64,000 nucleotides of DNA. Origin: Streptomonospora wellingtoniae (GTDB taxonomy: Bacteria; Actinomycetota; Actinomycetes; Streptosporangiales; Streptosporangiaceae). The stretch lies in contig NZ_JAVREK010000014.1 in the NCBI RefSeq assembly GCF_031845375.1, positions 62,001-126,000 on the forward strand, given 5' to 3'. Positions 42,389 through 50,872 of this stretch are shown here, in pieces. Numbering within the stretch: the stretch's first letter is position 1; the number at the start of each line of letters is the position of its first letter. The position numbers and the translations under genes were made by a program. The notes below the pieces were generated by a model, which was given only the letters and a program-made list of their open reading frames with translations, made no database searches and was not told where the DNA came from.

Positions 42389-43150
42389 ATGACGCTGGCG
42401 ACCGCACTACGGGGCGACACCTCCCGTTTCCGCGAGAACACGCTGCCCGCGATCCGCTCCGCGATCGCGGCCGGCGCCGACGCACTCGCCGTGGACCTGC
42501 GCATGACGGCCGACGGCCACGTGGTGGTGGTGCGCGACCTGAGTCTCAAGGAGGACTGGGGCCTGGAGCGGCCCGCCGTGAGCGCGGACCTGGCCGAGCT
42601 CGCGGTTCTGGGTACCGACGTCGAGCTGCGCATCCCCACGTTCATGGAGGTGCTCGCCGAAGCGGGGCGGGGCCGCACCGCCTGCTCCCTGCTGTGCGAG
42701 GTGGACTCCGCCGACACCGCGCTGGCGGCCGAGGCCGTGGTGGGCGAGCACGGGATGAGCGACCGCGTCCACTACACCGGCCCGGTCGAGACGCTGCGGG
42801 CCCTGCGGGCCAAGCTGTCGGCCGCGCCCATCGCGCTGCCCTGGGACCGGCCCGACCTTCCGGCGCCCGGGGTCTGGGAGGACCTGCGCCCCGACCTCTT
42901 CAGCGCCGACTACCGGATGCTCACCCGGGAGGTGGTGGTGGAGATCCAGCGCCACGGATACGGCGTAGCGGCCTGGACCGTCGACGACTTCTCGGAAATG
43001 GTGCGCCTCGCGGGAATGGGAGTGGACTCCATCATCACCGCCAACATCGTCGACCTGGTTCCCCTGACCCGAAACCGGGCGCAGCCGACCGAATCCGGGC
43101 CGCAGGAGAACCCGGTATTCGCTCCGGAGAAAAGCGGCGAACTACTCTGA
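42389..43150 (+). CDS. GDPD-like TIM-barrel protein lacking catalytic residues
   Basis: A 253-residue glycerophosphodiester phosphodiesterase-fold protein: RENTLPAIRSAIAAGADAL, VDLRMTADGHVVVVRDLSL and the late WTVDDFSEMVRLAGMGVDSIITANIVDLV. Active GDPDs begin with HRG, have E-x-D after the GAD motif and an HD. Here these read LRG, A-V-D and RD, so both catalytic histidines and a metal-ligand glutamate are missing. The rest of the barrel is intact with no frameshift. It may be a pseudoenzyme that binds rather than hydrolyses. Confidence 0.8.
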   Translation: MTLATALRGDTSRFRENTLPAIRSAIAAGADALAVDLRMTADGHVVVVRDLSLKEDWGLERPAVSADLAELAVLGTDVELRIPTFMEVLAEAGRGRTACSLLCEVDSADTALAAEAVVGEHGMSDRVHYTGPVETLRALRAKLSAAPIALPWDRPDLPAPGVWEDLRPDLFSADYRMLTREVVVEIQRHGYGVAAWTVDDFSEMVRLAGMGVDSIITANIVDLVPLTRNRAQPTESGPQENPVFAPEKSGELL

Positions 43151-43153
43151 CCG

Positions 43154-43176
43154 GGAAATGAATTCAGTTCATTTCC
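43154..43176. terminator. Hairpin after the GDPD-like gene
   Basis: GGAAATGAA and TTCATTTCC pair perfectly around TTCAG, four bases past the stop codon. The stem is unusually AT-rich for this genome and has no T-run, so terminator function is moderate in confidence. Confidence 0.5.
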
Positions 43177-43394
43177 ACGGGGAAACCGGACCGCACTCGC
43201 CGCCGCCACTGCACCCCTCCCATGCCACCGGCACACCGCTGCCGCGCGTCCCGCAGGCCGCTGCCGGATGCGCCGCGCGTCCCGCATTTCTCTGAAAAGT
43301 CCGGAGAATATCGCTACCCTCGAATACACCGTCGACGAATTCGTCCGGCGCACCTCTCGACCACACCCCCTTCCTCGGGGCCGGCCCTGCAGAG

Positions 43395-44021
43395 ATGATC
43401 ATGACGGCGGACCTCTACCACCATGACCCGAAGACCCTCGACCTCACCCTGAACGCCGCGGCGCGCGTGTTCGCCCGGCACGGGCTGCACGGACTGGACA
43501 TGGCCTCCGTCGCACGCGAGGTCTCCTGCGAGACCGGACTCGATTCCGCCGACTTCCGCAGAGCCTTTCCCACGAGACTCGACCTCGCCTGCGCCATCGC
43601 GTTGCACAGCGCCCGGAGCCTCGTGCGTGACCAGCTCGCCGACCGGGAGCCGGGCGCTCCCCGGGAACGCCTGGAACGCCTGGTGCGGCGGCACATCGAC
43701 CACTTCCGGCACCACCGCACCGAGGAGGATCTTCGCCGCGCCGTACTGCCCGCGCTGCGCGCCGTACACCCCGGCCGCCACCGCGAGCTCGCCGAACTGC
43801 GCCAGTCCTATCGGGATCACCTGCGCGCCGTCGTGGCCGAGGGAGCCGCTCAGGGGCGGTTCCGCGTGACCGATCCCGGAGCGGCGGCCGCGGCGGTGCT
43901 GGAGGCCCTGGAGTCGGTGCTCAACTGGTACGACCCCGATGACGGGCTGACGGCCGCCGAGCTCGGCGACGTCTACACCGACCTGATCGTCCACCACCAT
44001 CTCGGCGGCCCGCGCGAGTGA
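43395..44021 (+). CDS. TetR-family transcriptional regulator
   Basis: A 208-residue protein. The N-terminal domain (LDLTLNAAARVFARHGLHGLDMASVAREVSCETG) is TetR-like though the recognition helix is divergent. The helical C-terminal domain ends LNWYDPDDGLTAAELGDVYTDLI, typical of TetR dimerisation regions. The start could be ATG 43395 or ATG 43401; neither has a strong ribosome binding site. It converges on the FAD monooxygenase gene. Ligand unknown. Confidence 0.75.
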   Translation: MIMTADLYHHDPKTLDLTLNAAARVFARHGLHGLDMASVAREVSCETGLDSADFRRAFPTRLDLACAIALHSARSLVRDQLADREPGAPRERLERLVRRHIDHFRHHRTEEDLRRAVLPALRAVHPGRHRELAELRQSYRDHLRAVVAEGAAQGRFRVTDPGAAAAAVLEALESVLNWYDPDDGLTAAELGDVYTDLIVHHHLGGPRE

Positions 44022-44048
44022 CCGCCGGGGCAGGGTCCGGGCGCCGGC

Positions 44049-45242
44049 TCAGCCGCGGCGGCCGCTGCTCGGGGCCGAGGCCTCCGGCAGGGGAACCGGC
44101 TTTCCGGTCAGCGACGCCGCGATATAGCGCTCGACCCCCGGGATGCGCGACAGTCGCAACGCGACCCGCCGCCCCCACAGCGCCCAGGGCGTGTCGGGCA
44201 GGAAGACACGAGCGCCGCGGCGGCCCACCTGCTGCTTCTCCTCGACGACGGGTCGCCACCCCTCTTCGTAGCTGCGCAGCGCGGCCTCGACCGTGTCCTC
44301 GCGGACCAGGTGCTCGGCGAGCACGTGCGCGCCGGCCACGGCCAACGAGGCGCCCATCCCGGCCAGCAGCGACACCGCCTGGCAGGAGTCGCCGAGCAGG
44401 ACCACGCGGCCCCGGCTCCACGGCGACATGCTGATCTGGGCGACCTGGTCGTAGTAGATCTCCTCGGAAGGCGGGCAGGCCTCCAAGGCGCGGGGCACCA
44501 CCCAGCCGAGCGAGCCGTAGACCTCGCGCAGCGTGGCGCGGAAGTCCTCGGGAAGTACGGGGTCGGGGGTGCGGTGCACGGCGAAGGCCGCCACCCGGTC
44601 GCCGCGCAGTGCGTAGAAGCCCATCATCCGCCCGATGCTGTCGGTCAGCCGGAACGCGTCGCCGATCTCGGCGCTCAGACCGGGGTCGGAGAACACGTAG
44701 GCGGCGGTGTGGAAGCCCAGGTAGCGGATGAACCGCTCCTCCTCGCCGAAGACGTCCCGGCGCACCTGGGAGTGGATCCCGTCGGCGCCGACGAGCAGCG
44801 CGGCCTCCAGCTCGCTGCCGTCGGTCAGCCGCAGCCGCACGCCGTCGTCGCGGTTGTCCAGGTCGGCGATCGAGGTGGAGTAGCGCAGGTCGACGCGGTC
44901 CGACAGCTGCTCCCGCAGGCCCTGCTCGAGGTCGGGGCGCATGATGCTGAGCAGGCGGCCGCCGACGGCGCGGGCGAACCGGTCGTAGTCGAGCCCGCCG
45001 CGGTTGCGGCCGCGGGCGTCGACGTAGCGGGCCTCGTCCACGCGGTGGCTGAGCTCACGCAGCCGCGGGAGCACGCCGATGGCTTCCGCGGCCTCGTAGC
45101 CGGGGCCGAAGAAGTCGATCATGTAGCCCTGCGGCCGGGGGCCGGGGGCCTTCTCCAGGACCACCACCTCGAATCCGAGGGTGTCGAGGCGCTGGGCGAG
45201 GGCGAGCCCCGCTATACCTGCGCCGCAGACGACGATCCTCAT
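44049..45242 (-). CDS. FAD-dependent monooxygenase (aromatic hydroxylase/TetX-like)
   Basis: A 397-residue class A flavoprotein monooxygenase. The N-terminal Rossmann motif VVCGAGIAGLALAQRL binds FAD, the middle has LLVGADGIHSQVRR (DG motif), and GRVVLLGDSCQAVS is the GD motif. It hydroxylates an aromatic or polyketide substrate using NAD(P)H and oxygen. The ATG overlaps the TetR stop by four bases, so a drug- or phenolic-responsive TetR/monooxygenase unit is likely. Substrate unknown. Confidence 0.87.
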   Translation of the reverse strand: MRIVVCGAGIAGLALAQRLDTLGFEVVVLEKAPGPRPQGYMIDFFGPGYEAAEAIGVLPRLRELSHRVDEARYVDARGRNRGGLDYDRFARAVGGRLLSIMRPDLEQGLREQLSDRVDLRYSTSIADLDNRDDGVRLRLTDGSELEAALLVGADGIHSQVRRDVFGEEERFIRYLGFHTAAYVFSDPGLSAEIGDAFRLTDSIGRMMGFYALRGDRVAAFAVHRTPDPVLPEDFRATLREVYGSLGWVVPRALEACPPSEEIYYDQVAQISMSPWSRGRVVLLGDSCQAVSLLAGMGASLAVAGAHVLAEHLVREDTVEAALRSYEEGWRPVVEEKQQVGRRGARVFLPDTPWALWGRRVALRLSRIPGVERYIAASLTGKPVPLPEASAPSSGRRG

Positions 45243-45856
45243 TCCGGATCACCTGTTCCTTCCGTCTCGTGTTGTCCGCGCTCGCCGGCGGCGGGCGCGA
45301 AGATGCGGCTCAGTACGGGGGCGATGTCCGAGCCGCGCAATCCGGGACTCAGCGCCCGGTGCATCAGGACGCCGTCGATCGCTGCCGCCAGCACCGCCGC
45401 GGTGGCGTCCGGGTCGGCCACACCGCACCGGCCCAGCCAGTCGGCCAACCGCGACCGGAACTCGGCCAGCACCGCGGAGATCTCGCCGCGCAGCGCGTCG
45501 TCGCGGGTAGCGGCCAAGTAGGCCTCGACGAACAGCAGTGACTGCGGGTCCAGGCCGGTGTGCCGGTCCAGCTCGCCCAGCAGCAGCTCCAGTCCCCGGC
45601 TCGGGGACTCCGCCTGGTCGAACAGGCCCGGAGCCTGGTCGAGGTAGTCCCGCATGGCGCTGGTGGCGGCCTCGGACAGCAGTGCCTGCACCGAGGAGAA
45701 GTGGTAGTGCACCAGTCCCGGCGTGACGCCGGCCCGGTCGGCCAGCATGCGGGTGCTCACCGCGGTCCAGCCGCGCTCGGCGATGAGCCGGCAGGCCACG
45801 TCGAGCAGCTTGCGGCGCACCTCGCGGCCGCGTTCGGCCGTGGTGGGTCGTGCCAT
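45239..45856 (-). CDS. TetR-family repressor coupled to the FAD monooxygenase
   Basis: A 205-residue regulator with helix-turn-helix STRMLADRAGVTPGLVHYHFSSVQALL and a C-terminal domain resembling TetR_C_6 types (FVEAYLAATRDDALRGEISAVLAEFR). It precedes and overlaps the monooxygenase gene. A short palindrome lies 72 bp upstream of its start. Confidence 0.85.
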   Translation of the reverse strand: MARPTTAERGREVRRKLLDVACRLIAERGWTAVSTRMLADRAGVTPGLVHYHFSSVQALLSEAATSAMRDYLDQAPGLFDQAESPSRGLELLLGELDRHTGLDPQSLLFVEAYLAATRDDALRGEISAVLAEFRSRLADWLGRCGVADPDATAAVLAAAIDGVLMHRALSPGLRGSDIAPVLSRIFAPAAGERGQHETEGTGDPE

Positions 45857-46306
45857 GGGTCCTCCCTGCCCCGCACCGGCCGCCGACGCCGGCGACCGGA
45901 TCAGACATGCACTCATACTTGGACGATCGACTTGGTCGTTTGCCCAATTTAGCACACGCCTCTCCCGCGGCGGTGCAGGACTGACGGAGCCGGAAGCGAG
46001 AACGAGGCACGCGAAGCCGCGGAGCACGGTGAAGGAACCGGGCGGCCCGGCGGCCTCACCAGGAGAGGCGGCAGCCCGTCTGCTTACCGTCTCGATCGCC
46101 GCGCGGGCGGACGGGGTCGGCGGTCACAGGAGACGGCACCGCGAAGAGGGGGGCGGCCGACAGGGGCGCAAAGCGGCACGGACGGTGCGCAGGCGCGGTC
46201 GCACCGGGGCGCCGGGCGAGCGGCGCCGGACAAAAAGGGGCGCCGCCGCCGGAACCGGCGGCGGCGCCCTATCCGGAAGGGCGAGGGTTTGATCGGGTGG
46301 TGCCCC
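45857..46306. other. Intergenic region between the TetR gene and the HATPase gene
   Basis: It holds an AT-rich promoter-like patch with CGAC-TTG-GTCG at 45928-45938, a candidate TetR operator, and the HATPase terminator at 46232-46270. No gene is convincing. Confidence 0.4.
46232..46270 (-). terminator. Rho-independent terminator of the HATPase gene
   Basis: GGGCGCCGCCGCCGG (46238-46252) pairs with its exact complement (46255-46269) around a two-base gap. On the minus strand the stem is followed by CCTTTTT. It lies 37 bp past the HATPase stop. Confidence 0.85.
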
Positions 46307-46867
46307 TCAGGGCGCGTCGGGAATGGAGAACGCGGCCCAGACCACCTTTCCCTGCCCGTCGAGGATGTTCCAGCCCCAGTCGGAGCTGTATGAGTCGATG
46401 AGGCGCAGACCCCGGCCGCCCTCGCCGCAGCCTTCGAGCTCGCCCATGACGGGCGCGGCCTTGCTGGGGTCGAAGACCATGCAGGTGAGTTCCCCGTCGC
46501 CGCGCACCAGCCCGAACTGGACGGACCACTCGGAGATCATCCCGGAATCCACCGGTGCCGCGTGGCGGCACGCGTTGGTGACCAACTCGGAGACGACCAG
46601 GCGCAGGTCGCAGGAGAGGGACTCCAGGCCCCAGTCGTCCAGCACACCCGCGGCGAAGTCGCGGGCCCGCTTGACCGAGGCAGCGTGGAAGCCCAGTCCG
46701 CACACCGCGGTGCTGGGGCGGATGAAGTGCTCCCCGACCGGCAGCGGTGCCAACGACAGGCCTTGCCAGCCTCCGGGCACGTCGCCGACGCGGGCCGACG
46801 GGACTCGGGCGCCTCCGGACTCGAGGAAGAGGCCACCGGCTTGGAAGTGGGCAGAGTGCGCAGTCAT
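46307..46867 (-). CDS. RsbW-like ATP-binding (HATPase_c) regulatory protein
   Basis: A 186-residue protein. An N-terminal extension (about 1-55) precedes a GHKL ATPase domain: VVSELVTNACRHA is the N-box and GEGGRGLRLIDSYSSDWGW the G-box region. Such anti-sigma-factor-like kinases sit beside DUF397 and XRE genes across Streptomyces and relatives, in the WhiJ/abaA type of developmental locus. AAGGAG lies four bases before the ATG. Partner and target are unknown. Confidence 0.82.
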   Translation of the reverse strand: MTAHSAHFQAGGLFLESGGARVPSARVGDVPGGWQGLSLAPLPVGEHFIRPSTAVCGLGFHAASVKRARDFAAGVLDDWGLESLSCDLRLVVSELVTNACRHAAPVDSGMISEWSVQFGLVRGDGELTCMVFDPSKAAPVMGELEGCGEGGRGLRLIDSYSSDWGWNILDGQGKVVWAAFSIPDAP

Positions 46868-46929
46868 CGCGCTCCTTGCGCTGTCGGGCTACTCGCACCG
46901 TACGGGTCCACTTGCATCCCTATCTCTCG

Positions 46930-46975
46930 TCGCTTACAGACGTAAGCACGAATGCATGTGCATTACGCAGTCTAG
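46930..46975. promoter_or_regulatory. WhiJ-locus motif, copy 1
   Basis: GCTTAC-AGAC-GTAAGC (46932-46947) is a perfect inverted repeat, followed by ATGCATGTGCAT and then AGTCT. The order GCTTAC, AAGCACG, ATGCA, GTGCAT, AGTCT recurs in copy 2. It lies upstream of the HATPase gene but in plus-strand orientation. Confidence 0.55.
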
Positions 46976-47245
46976 TGAGATGTGCGCCGCATGTCCCCTC
47001 TGGAGCAGGACGTTATGAAAACTTTGCCGAACCGACGGGGCACCGAGCGGGTCTCGACCGGCAGCACACCCCCGTCGTTGCAGGCCACAAGGACCCGTTC
47101 CACCATCGCTGCAGGCCACGCCGGTCACCCCGGGTCGACGACGGACCGAACGCGGCTCGGAACTGGGACCGAAAGTCCCGATTTGCTCTGAGGGTTCCAA
47201 CTTGCCCCACTCATGGCGTCTAAGCGGGTATTGCCAGAGTTAACG

Positions 47246-47308
47246 TGGCTTACCAACGCAAGCACGCCTGCAAGCACATATGCACGTGCATCATGTAGTC
47301 TGCGCGCG
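47246..47308 (+). promoter_or_regulatory. WhiJ-locus motif, copy 2 (putative DUF397 promoter)
   Basis: It has the same blocks as copy 1, including GCTTAC, AAGCACG, the perfect palindrome ATGCACGTGCAT and TAGTCT, with a short insertion. TAGTCT (47296-47301) could be a -10 box 56 bases before the DUF397 start. Confidence 0.55.
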
Positions 47309-47357
47309 AGCCGCGGATGATCTTGATACGGCGACTGGACCGAAAGAGAGAGCACCG

Positions 47358-47594
47358 ATGGAGCAGACCTACAACGGCATCCCCGCCGGCAGTCTCCGAG
47401 GCGCCGTGTGGCGCAAGTCCGAGCTCAGCAACCCCAGCGGCAACTGCGTTGAGGTCGCGCGCCTGCCGGACGGGGAGATCGCCGTGCGCAACTCCCGCCA
47501 CCCCAACGGTCCCGCCCTCATCTACACGCCCGCTGAGATGACGGCCTTCGTCAGCGGGGCCAAGCAGGGCGAGTTCGACCACCTGCTCGACTGA
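47358..47594 (+). CDS. DUF397-domain protein
   Basis: A 78-residue DUF397 protein: AVWRKSELSNPSGNCVEVARL is the diagnostic N-terminal half and VRNSRHPNGPALIYTPAEMTAFVSG the second half. DUF397 proteins pair with adjacent XRE/DUF5753 regulators, some as antagonists or co-regulators (WhiJ, BldB neighbourhoods). GAGAGAG lies before the ATG. Small and cytoplasmic. Confidence 0.9.
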   Translation: MEQTYNGIPAGSLRGAVWRKSELSNPSGNCVEVARLPDGEIAVRNSRHPNGPALIYTPAEMTAFVSGAKQGEFDHLLD

Positions 47595-47828
47595 CGCGCC
47601 CGTTGAACGCGAACGGCCCGGCGCGGGTGGCCCACAGCGCAACCGGCCCGAGGACGGGACGGTACGCATCCCCCACTCCCTTGCAGCGCCCCCGCCCCAC
47701 ATTGACCCCCGTGATCGACCTCCGGGGAGGGCCGGGCCGACTTCTTCGCCTTCGGCGGCGCGTCCGGCGCTGCCGACACCCCCGTGCCTTCCGAACGCAC
47801 ACGCTTCATCCCCGCGCGTATGCGTGTA

Positions 47829-47852
47829 CGCGCGTAGACGCACATCATGCAC
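47829..47852 (-). promoter_or_regulatory. WhiJ-locus motif, copy 3
   Basis: On the minus strand it reads GTGCAT-GATGTGC-GTCT followed by A-CGCGCG. Copy 2 reads GTGCAT-CATGTA-GTCT followed by G-CGCGCG. It points away from the XRE gene, so it may be an operator rather than that gene's promoter. Confidence 0.45.
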
Positions 47853-48091
47853 TGCGGTTGCCAGCGCGATCGGCGAACTTCACGGATATCCCCGAGTAAA
47901 TCCGTGGCGGTCTTGGACAATGTCCGCGGAATTCACTCGCTTCGCTCAGAGCAGGCCCCCTTCGCTCCCCTCGGGGCGCACGCCCGCCGCCGGCCCGGCT
48001 CCGACGACGGTGATCCGAATGCGTCTTCACCTGGTCACAGCGTGTACACCTAACAGCGAGAGGCCGCGACCGCGAGCGTGTACGGCGTTCC

Positions 48092-48105
48092 ACGGCAATT
48101 GCCGT
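48092..48105. promoter_or_regulatory. 14-bp palindrome upstream of the XRE gene
   Basis: ACGGCAATTGCCGT is a perfect palindrome. A -10-like TATTCT lies 10 bp downstream at 48115-48120, so the site would cover the -35 region. Autoregulation by the XRE protein is plausible. Confidence 0.5.
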
Positions 48106-48158
48106 ACCCGCCGCTATTCTGATTCACTGTCCCGGTCAGCTGCTCTCGGAGGGGCAAA

Positions 48159-49067
48159 ATGGAGATAGCGCGGCCGGAGGAGGACACTCCCCCTGCGAAC
48201 GTACTCGCCCAGTCACGGGGCGGGCCGACTGTGTTGCGCATTCTGCTGGGCACCCAGCTCCGGCGGCTCCGCTCGGCCAGGGGCATCAGCCGCGAGGACG
48301 CCGGGTACGAGATCCGCGCCTCACACGCCAAGATCAGCCGCTTGGAGCTCGGCCAGGTCAGCTTCAAGGAGCGTGACGTGGCCGACCTGCTCTCGCTCTA
48401 CGGCGTGGACGACTCCGAGGAGCGCGCCACGCTGCTGTCCCTCGCGCGCCAGGCCAACAACCCCGGCTGGTGGCACAAGTACAGCGACGTGCTGCCGAGC
48501 TGGTTCGAGGTCTACGTCGGCCTTGAGGAAGCCGCCTCGATCATCCGTACTTATGAGCTGCAGTTCGTGCCGGGCCTGCTGCAGGCCGAGGAGTACGCCC
48601 GCGCAGTGATCATGTTGGGCCACGGCAACGCGCCCGTCGACGAGATCGACCGCCGCGTACATCTGCGCATGACGCGCCAGGAGCGCCTGACCGGCCCGAA
48701 CGCACCGCGCCTGTGGGCCGTGGTCGACGAGGCCGCGCTGCGCCGTCCCCTCGGCGGCACGCATGCGATGCGCGCGCAGCTGGAGCATCTGATCGAGATG
48801 GCCACGCTGCCCAACGTCACGCTGCAGATCGTGCCCTTCGCGCGCGGAGGGCACGCGGCGGCGGGCGGACCCTTCAGCATCCTGCGCTTCACCGGCGCCG
48901 ACCTGCCCGACGTCGTCTACCTGGAGCAGCTCACCAGCTCGGTCTACTTCGACAAGCCCGAGGAGACCGACCACTACATGGCGGTCATGGACCGGCTCTG
49001 TCTGGAGGCCGCTCCGGCCTCGGAGACCCCGCGCTACCTGCGCCGCATCCTCGACGATCTCGGCTGA
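48159..49067 (+). CDS. XRE-family regulator with DUF5753 domain (WhiJ-like)
   Basis: A 302-residue regulator. Helix-turn-helix (about 28-85) reads LGTQLRRLRSARGISREDAGYEIRASHAKISRLE. The DUF5753 domain (about 105-290) has the hallmark YELQFVPGLLQAEEYARAV, LWAVVDEAALRRPLGG and VVYLEQLTSSVY. GGAGGGG precedes the ATG. With the DUF397 and HATPase genes it forms the actinobacterial triad linked in Streptomyces to development and antibiotic control. Confidence 0.9.
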   Translation: MEIARPEEDTPPANVLAQSRGGPTVLRILLGTQLRRLRSARGISREDAGYEIRASHAKISRLELGQVSFKERDVADLLSLYGVDDSEERATLLSLARQANNPGWWHKYSDVLPSWFEVYVGLEEAASIIRTYELQFVPGLLQAEEYARAVIMLGHGNAPVDEIDRRVHLRMTRQERLTGPNAPRLWAVVDEAALRRPLGGTHAMRAQLEHLIEMATLPNVTLQIVPFARGGHAAAGGPFSILRFTGADLPDVVYLEQLTSSVYFDKPEETDHYMAVMDRLCLEAAPASETPRYLRRILDDLG

Positions 49068-49157
49068 GGCAGGGGCCGGGCCGTCGCGGGCGCGACGGCC
49101 CGGCGACCCGCCGCGCCCGTCGACGCCGCTCCCCCGCCCTCCTCCGGAGCAGCGGGT

Positions 49158-49171
49158 ACGGAGCGCTCCCA
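49158..49171. promoter_or_regulatory. CebR-like box upstream of xylB (12 of 14 matches)
   Basis: ACGGAGCGCTCCCA differs from the box at 8750 only in its first two bases. It lies about 190 bp before xylB and within 100 bp of the XRE stop. It could be a weak CebR/CelR site or chance in GC-rich DNA. Confidence 0.3.
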
Positions 49172-49221
49172 AGCTCCCGCGGTACCAGCGCCTGCGCTTC
49201 GGGCGGGCGGGATTGACTTTT

Positions 49222-49246
49222 GATTAGTCCGGAGACCAAACTAATC
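49222..49246. promoter_or_regulatory. Xylose-operon operator-like inverted repeat
   Basis: GATTAGT and ACTAATC are perfect 7-bp arms around an 11-bp spacer, just after a -35-like TTGACT at 49213-49218. It lies 98 bp upstream of xylB in otherwise GC-rich DNA. ROK-family xylose repressors bind AT-rich palindromes of this kind; no xylR is in the window. Confidence 0.6.
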
Positions 49247-49344
49247 CTCACCGCGGTGCGCGGCGAAGGTCACACCGCCCCCGCGCCGAGCCACCGCAAC
49301 CCCTCAACGATCGCCCCGATCACGACGCGCTTGGAGGTCCGACG

Positions 49345-50736
49345 ATGCTGGTCGCGGGAGTGGACTCGTCCACCCAGGGCACCAAGATTGTCGTACGCGA
49401 CGCGGACACCGGCGCGCTGGTGCGGCGCGCGCAAGCACCCCACCCCGACGGAACCGAGGTCGAGCCGCGGCACTGGTGGGACGCGCTGCTGAAGGTCTGC
49501 GGCGACGGCCTGCTCGACGGTGTCTCCGCGATCGGCGTGGGCGCCCAGCAGCACGGCATGGTCGCCCTCGACGGCGAAGGCGAGGTCGTGCGCCCCGCCC
49601 TGCTGTGGAACGACACCCGCTCCGCCGGCGCCGCACAGGACCTCGTCGCCGAGCTCGGCGGTCCCGCCGAATGGGCCCGCGCGGTGGGCAGCGTGCCCGT
49701 CGCCAGCCTCACCGTCACCAAACTGCGCTGGCTGGCAGAGCACGAGCCGGACAACGCCGCCCGCACCCGCCGGGTGATGCTCCCCCACGACTGGCTGACC
49801 TGGCGGCTGCGCGGTGAGACCGATCCCGTCACCGACCGCGGCGACGCCTCGGGCACCGGCTACTTCGACACCGCCGAAGGCGCCTACCGCCCGGACCTGC
49901 TGCGCATGGCCTTCGGCCGCGATCTGGAGGTGCCGCGCGTCGCGCGGCCGGCGGAGAACGCCGGCGAGGTGCGCGTTCCCGGCCTGCCCGAGATCGGCAC
50001 CGTGGCGCCGGGCACCGGCGACAACATGGCCGCTGCGCTCGGCCTGGAGGCCCGCCCCGGCGACGTCGTCGTGTCGCTGGGGACCTCGGGTACCGCCTTC
50101 GCCGTCGCCGACAAGCCGGTGGCCGACTCCTCCGGCCTGGTCACCGGGTTCGCCGACGCCACCGGGCGGTTTCTGCCGCTGGTGGCCACCCTCAACGCCG
50201 CCCGCGTACTCGACGCCGGCGCGCGGATGCTGGATACGGACCTCGGAGAGTTCGGCCGGCTCGCGCTGTCGGCACCGTCGGGAGCGGAGGGCCTCACCCT
50301 GCTCCCCTACCTCGACGGCGAGCGCACCCCCAACCTGCCCGACGCCACCGGCCGCCTCGACGGCATGACGCGGGCCAACCTGCACCCCGCGGCGATCGCA
50401 CGCGCGTTCGTCGAAGGCATGCTCTGCGGCCTGGCCGACGCCGTCGACGCGCTGACCGCCCAGGACGTGCCGGTGCACCGCGTGCTGCTGATCGGCGGCG
50501 CCGCCCGCTCGGAGGCGGTGCGCGCGATCGCCCCGCAGATCCTGGGGAGGCCCGTCGTGGTGCCCGAACCCGGCGAGTACGTGGCCGACGGCGCGGCGCG
50601 CCAGGCCGCGTGGGTGCTGGCCGGCACCGCCGAGCCGCCGGAGTGGGCCGGGCCGGGCAGCGCCGAGGTCTACGAGGCCGACGCCGCACCCCGTGTCCGC
50701 GAACGCTACTCCCGGGCGCGCAGCGCCCTCGCCTGA
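49345..50736 (+). CDS. xylB: Xylulokinase
   Basis: A 463-residue FGGY-family sugar kinase that phosphorylates D-xylulose. The N-terminal ATPase fold begins LVAGVDSSTQGTKIVV, the catalytic base region is GVGAQQHGMVALD with LLWNDTRS, and the C-terminal domain has LGTSGTAFAV, LLPYLDGERTPNLP and LLIGGAARSEAVR. GGAGG lies seven bases before the ATG. It is followed by xylA, so the pair feeds xylose into the pentose phosphate pathway. Confidence 0.93.
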   Translation: MLVAGVDSSTQGTKIVVRDADTGALVRRAQAPHPDGTEVEPRHWWDALLKVCGDGLLDGVSAIGVGAQQHGMVALDGEGEVVRPALLWNDTRSAGAAQDLVAELGGPAEWARAVGSVPVASLTVTKLRWLAEHEPDNAARTRRVMLPHDWLTWRLRGETDPVTDRGDASGTGYFDTAEGAYRPDLLRMAFGRDLEVPRVARPAENAGEVRVPGLPEIGTVAPGTGDNMAAALGLEARPGDVVVSLGTSGTAFAVADKPVADSSGLVTGFADATGRFLPLVATLNAARVLDAGARMLDTDLGEFGRLALSAPSGAEGLTLLPYLDGERTPNLPDATGRLDGMTRANLHPAAIARAFVEGMLCGLADAVDALTAQDVPVHRVLLIGGAARSEAVRAIAPQILGRPVVVPEPGEYVADGAARQAAWVLAGTAEPPEWAGPGSAEVYEADAAPRVRERYSRARSALA

Positions 50737-50872
50737 CCGCTGGTCGGGCAGAACCGCACAGGCATCGTGCGTCGGTCGCGCCCCGGCGGCGCGCCGCCGC
50801 CGCTGCCCTGCTGCGCAGCGAAATCCGCTTCCTCCCCGGTCTGAAGGCGGGGGTATCGATGGAGGGAATCCG

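Larger units (their letters stand above)
46868..47357. other. Regulatory region between HATPase and DUF397 genes
   Basis: This AT-richer stretch has no convincing gene. It contains two related motif blocks, at 46930-46975 and 47246-47308. A 69-codon frame at 46982-47191 has no family resemblance. Confidence 0.45.
47595..48158. other. Intergenic region between DUF397 and XRE genes
   Basis: It holds a third, minus-strand copy of the GTGCAT/GTCT motif at 47829-47852, GTGTACAC at about 48040, and the palindrome at 48092-48105. Minus-strand frames of up to 132 codons exist (47522-47920), but they are Arg/Ser/Pro-rich and overlap the DUF397 gene; I do not call them. Confidence 0.45.

Noticed and set aside
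47522..47920. 132-codon minus-strand frame between DUF397 and XRE genes
   Set aside because: It overlaps the 3' part of the DUF397 gene, is low-complexity and has no recognised motif. Only the motif at 47829-47852 within it is reported.
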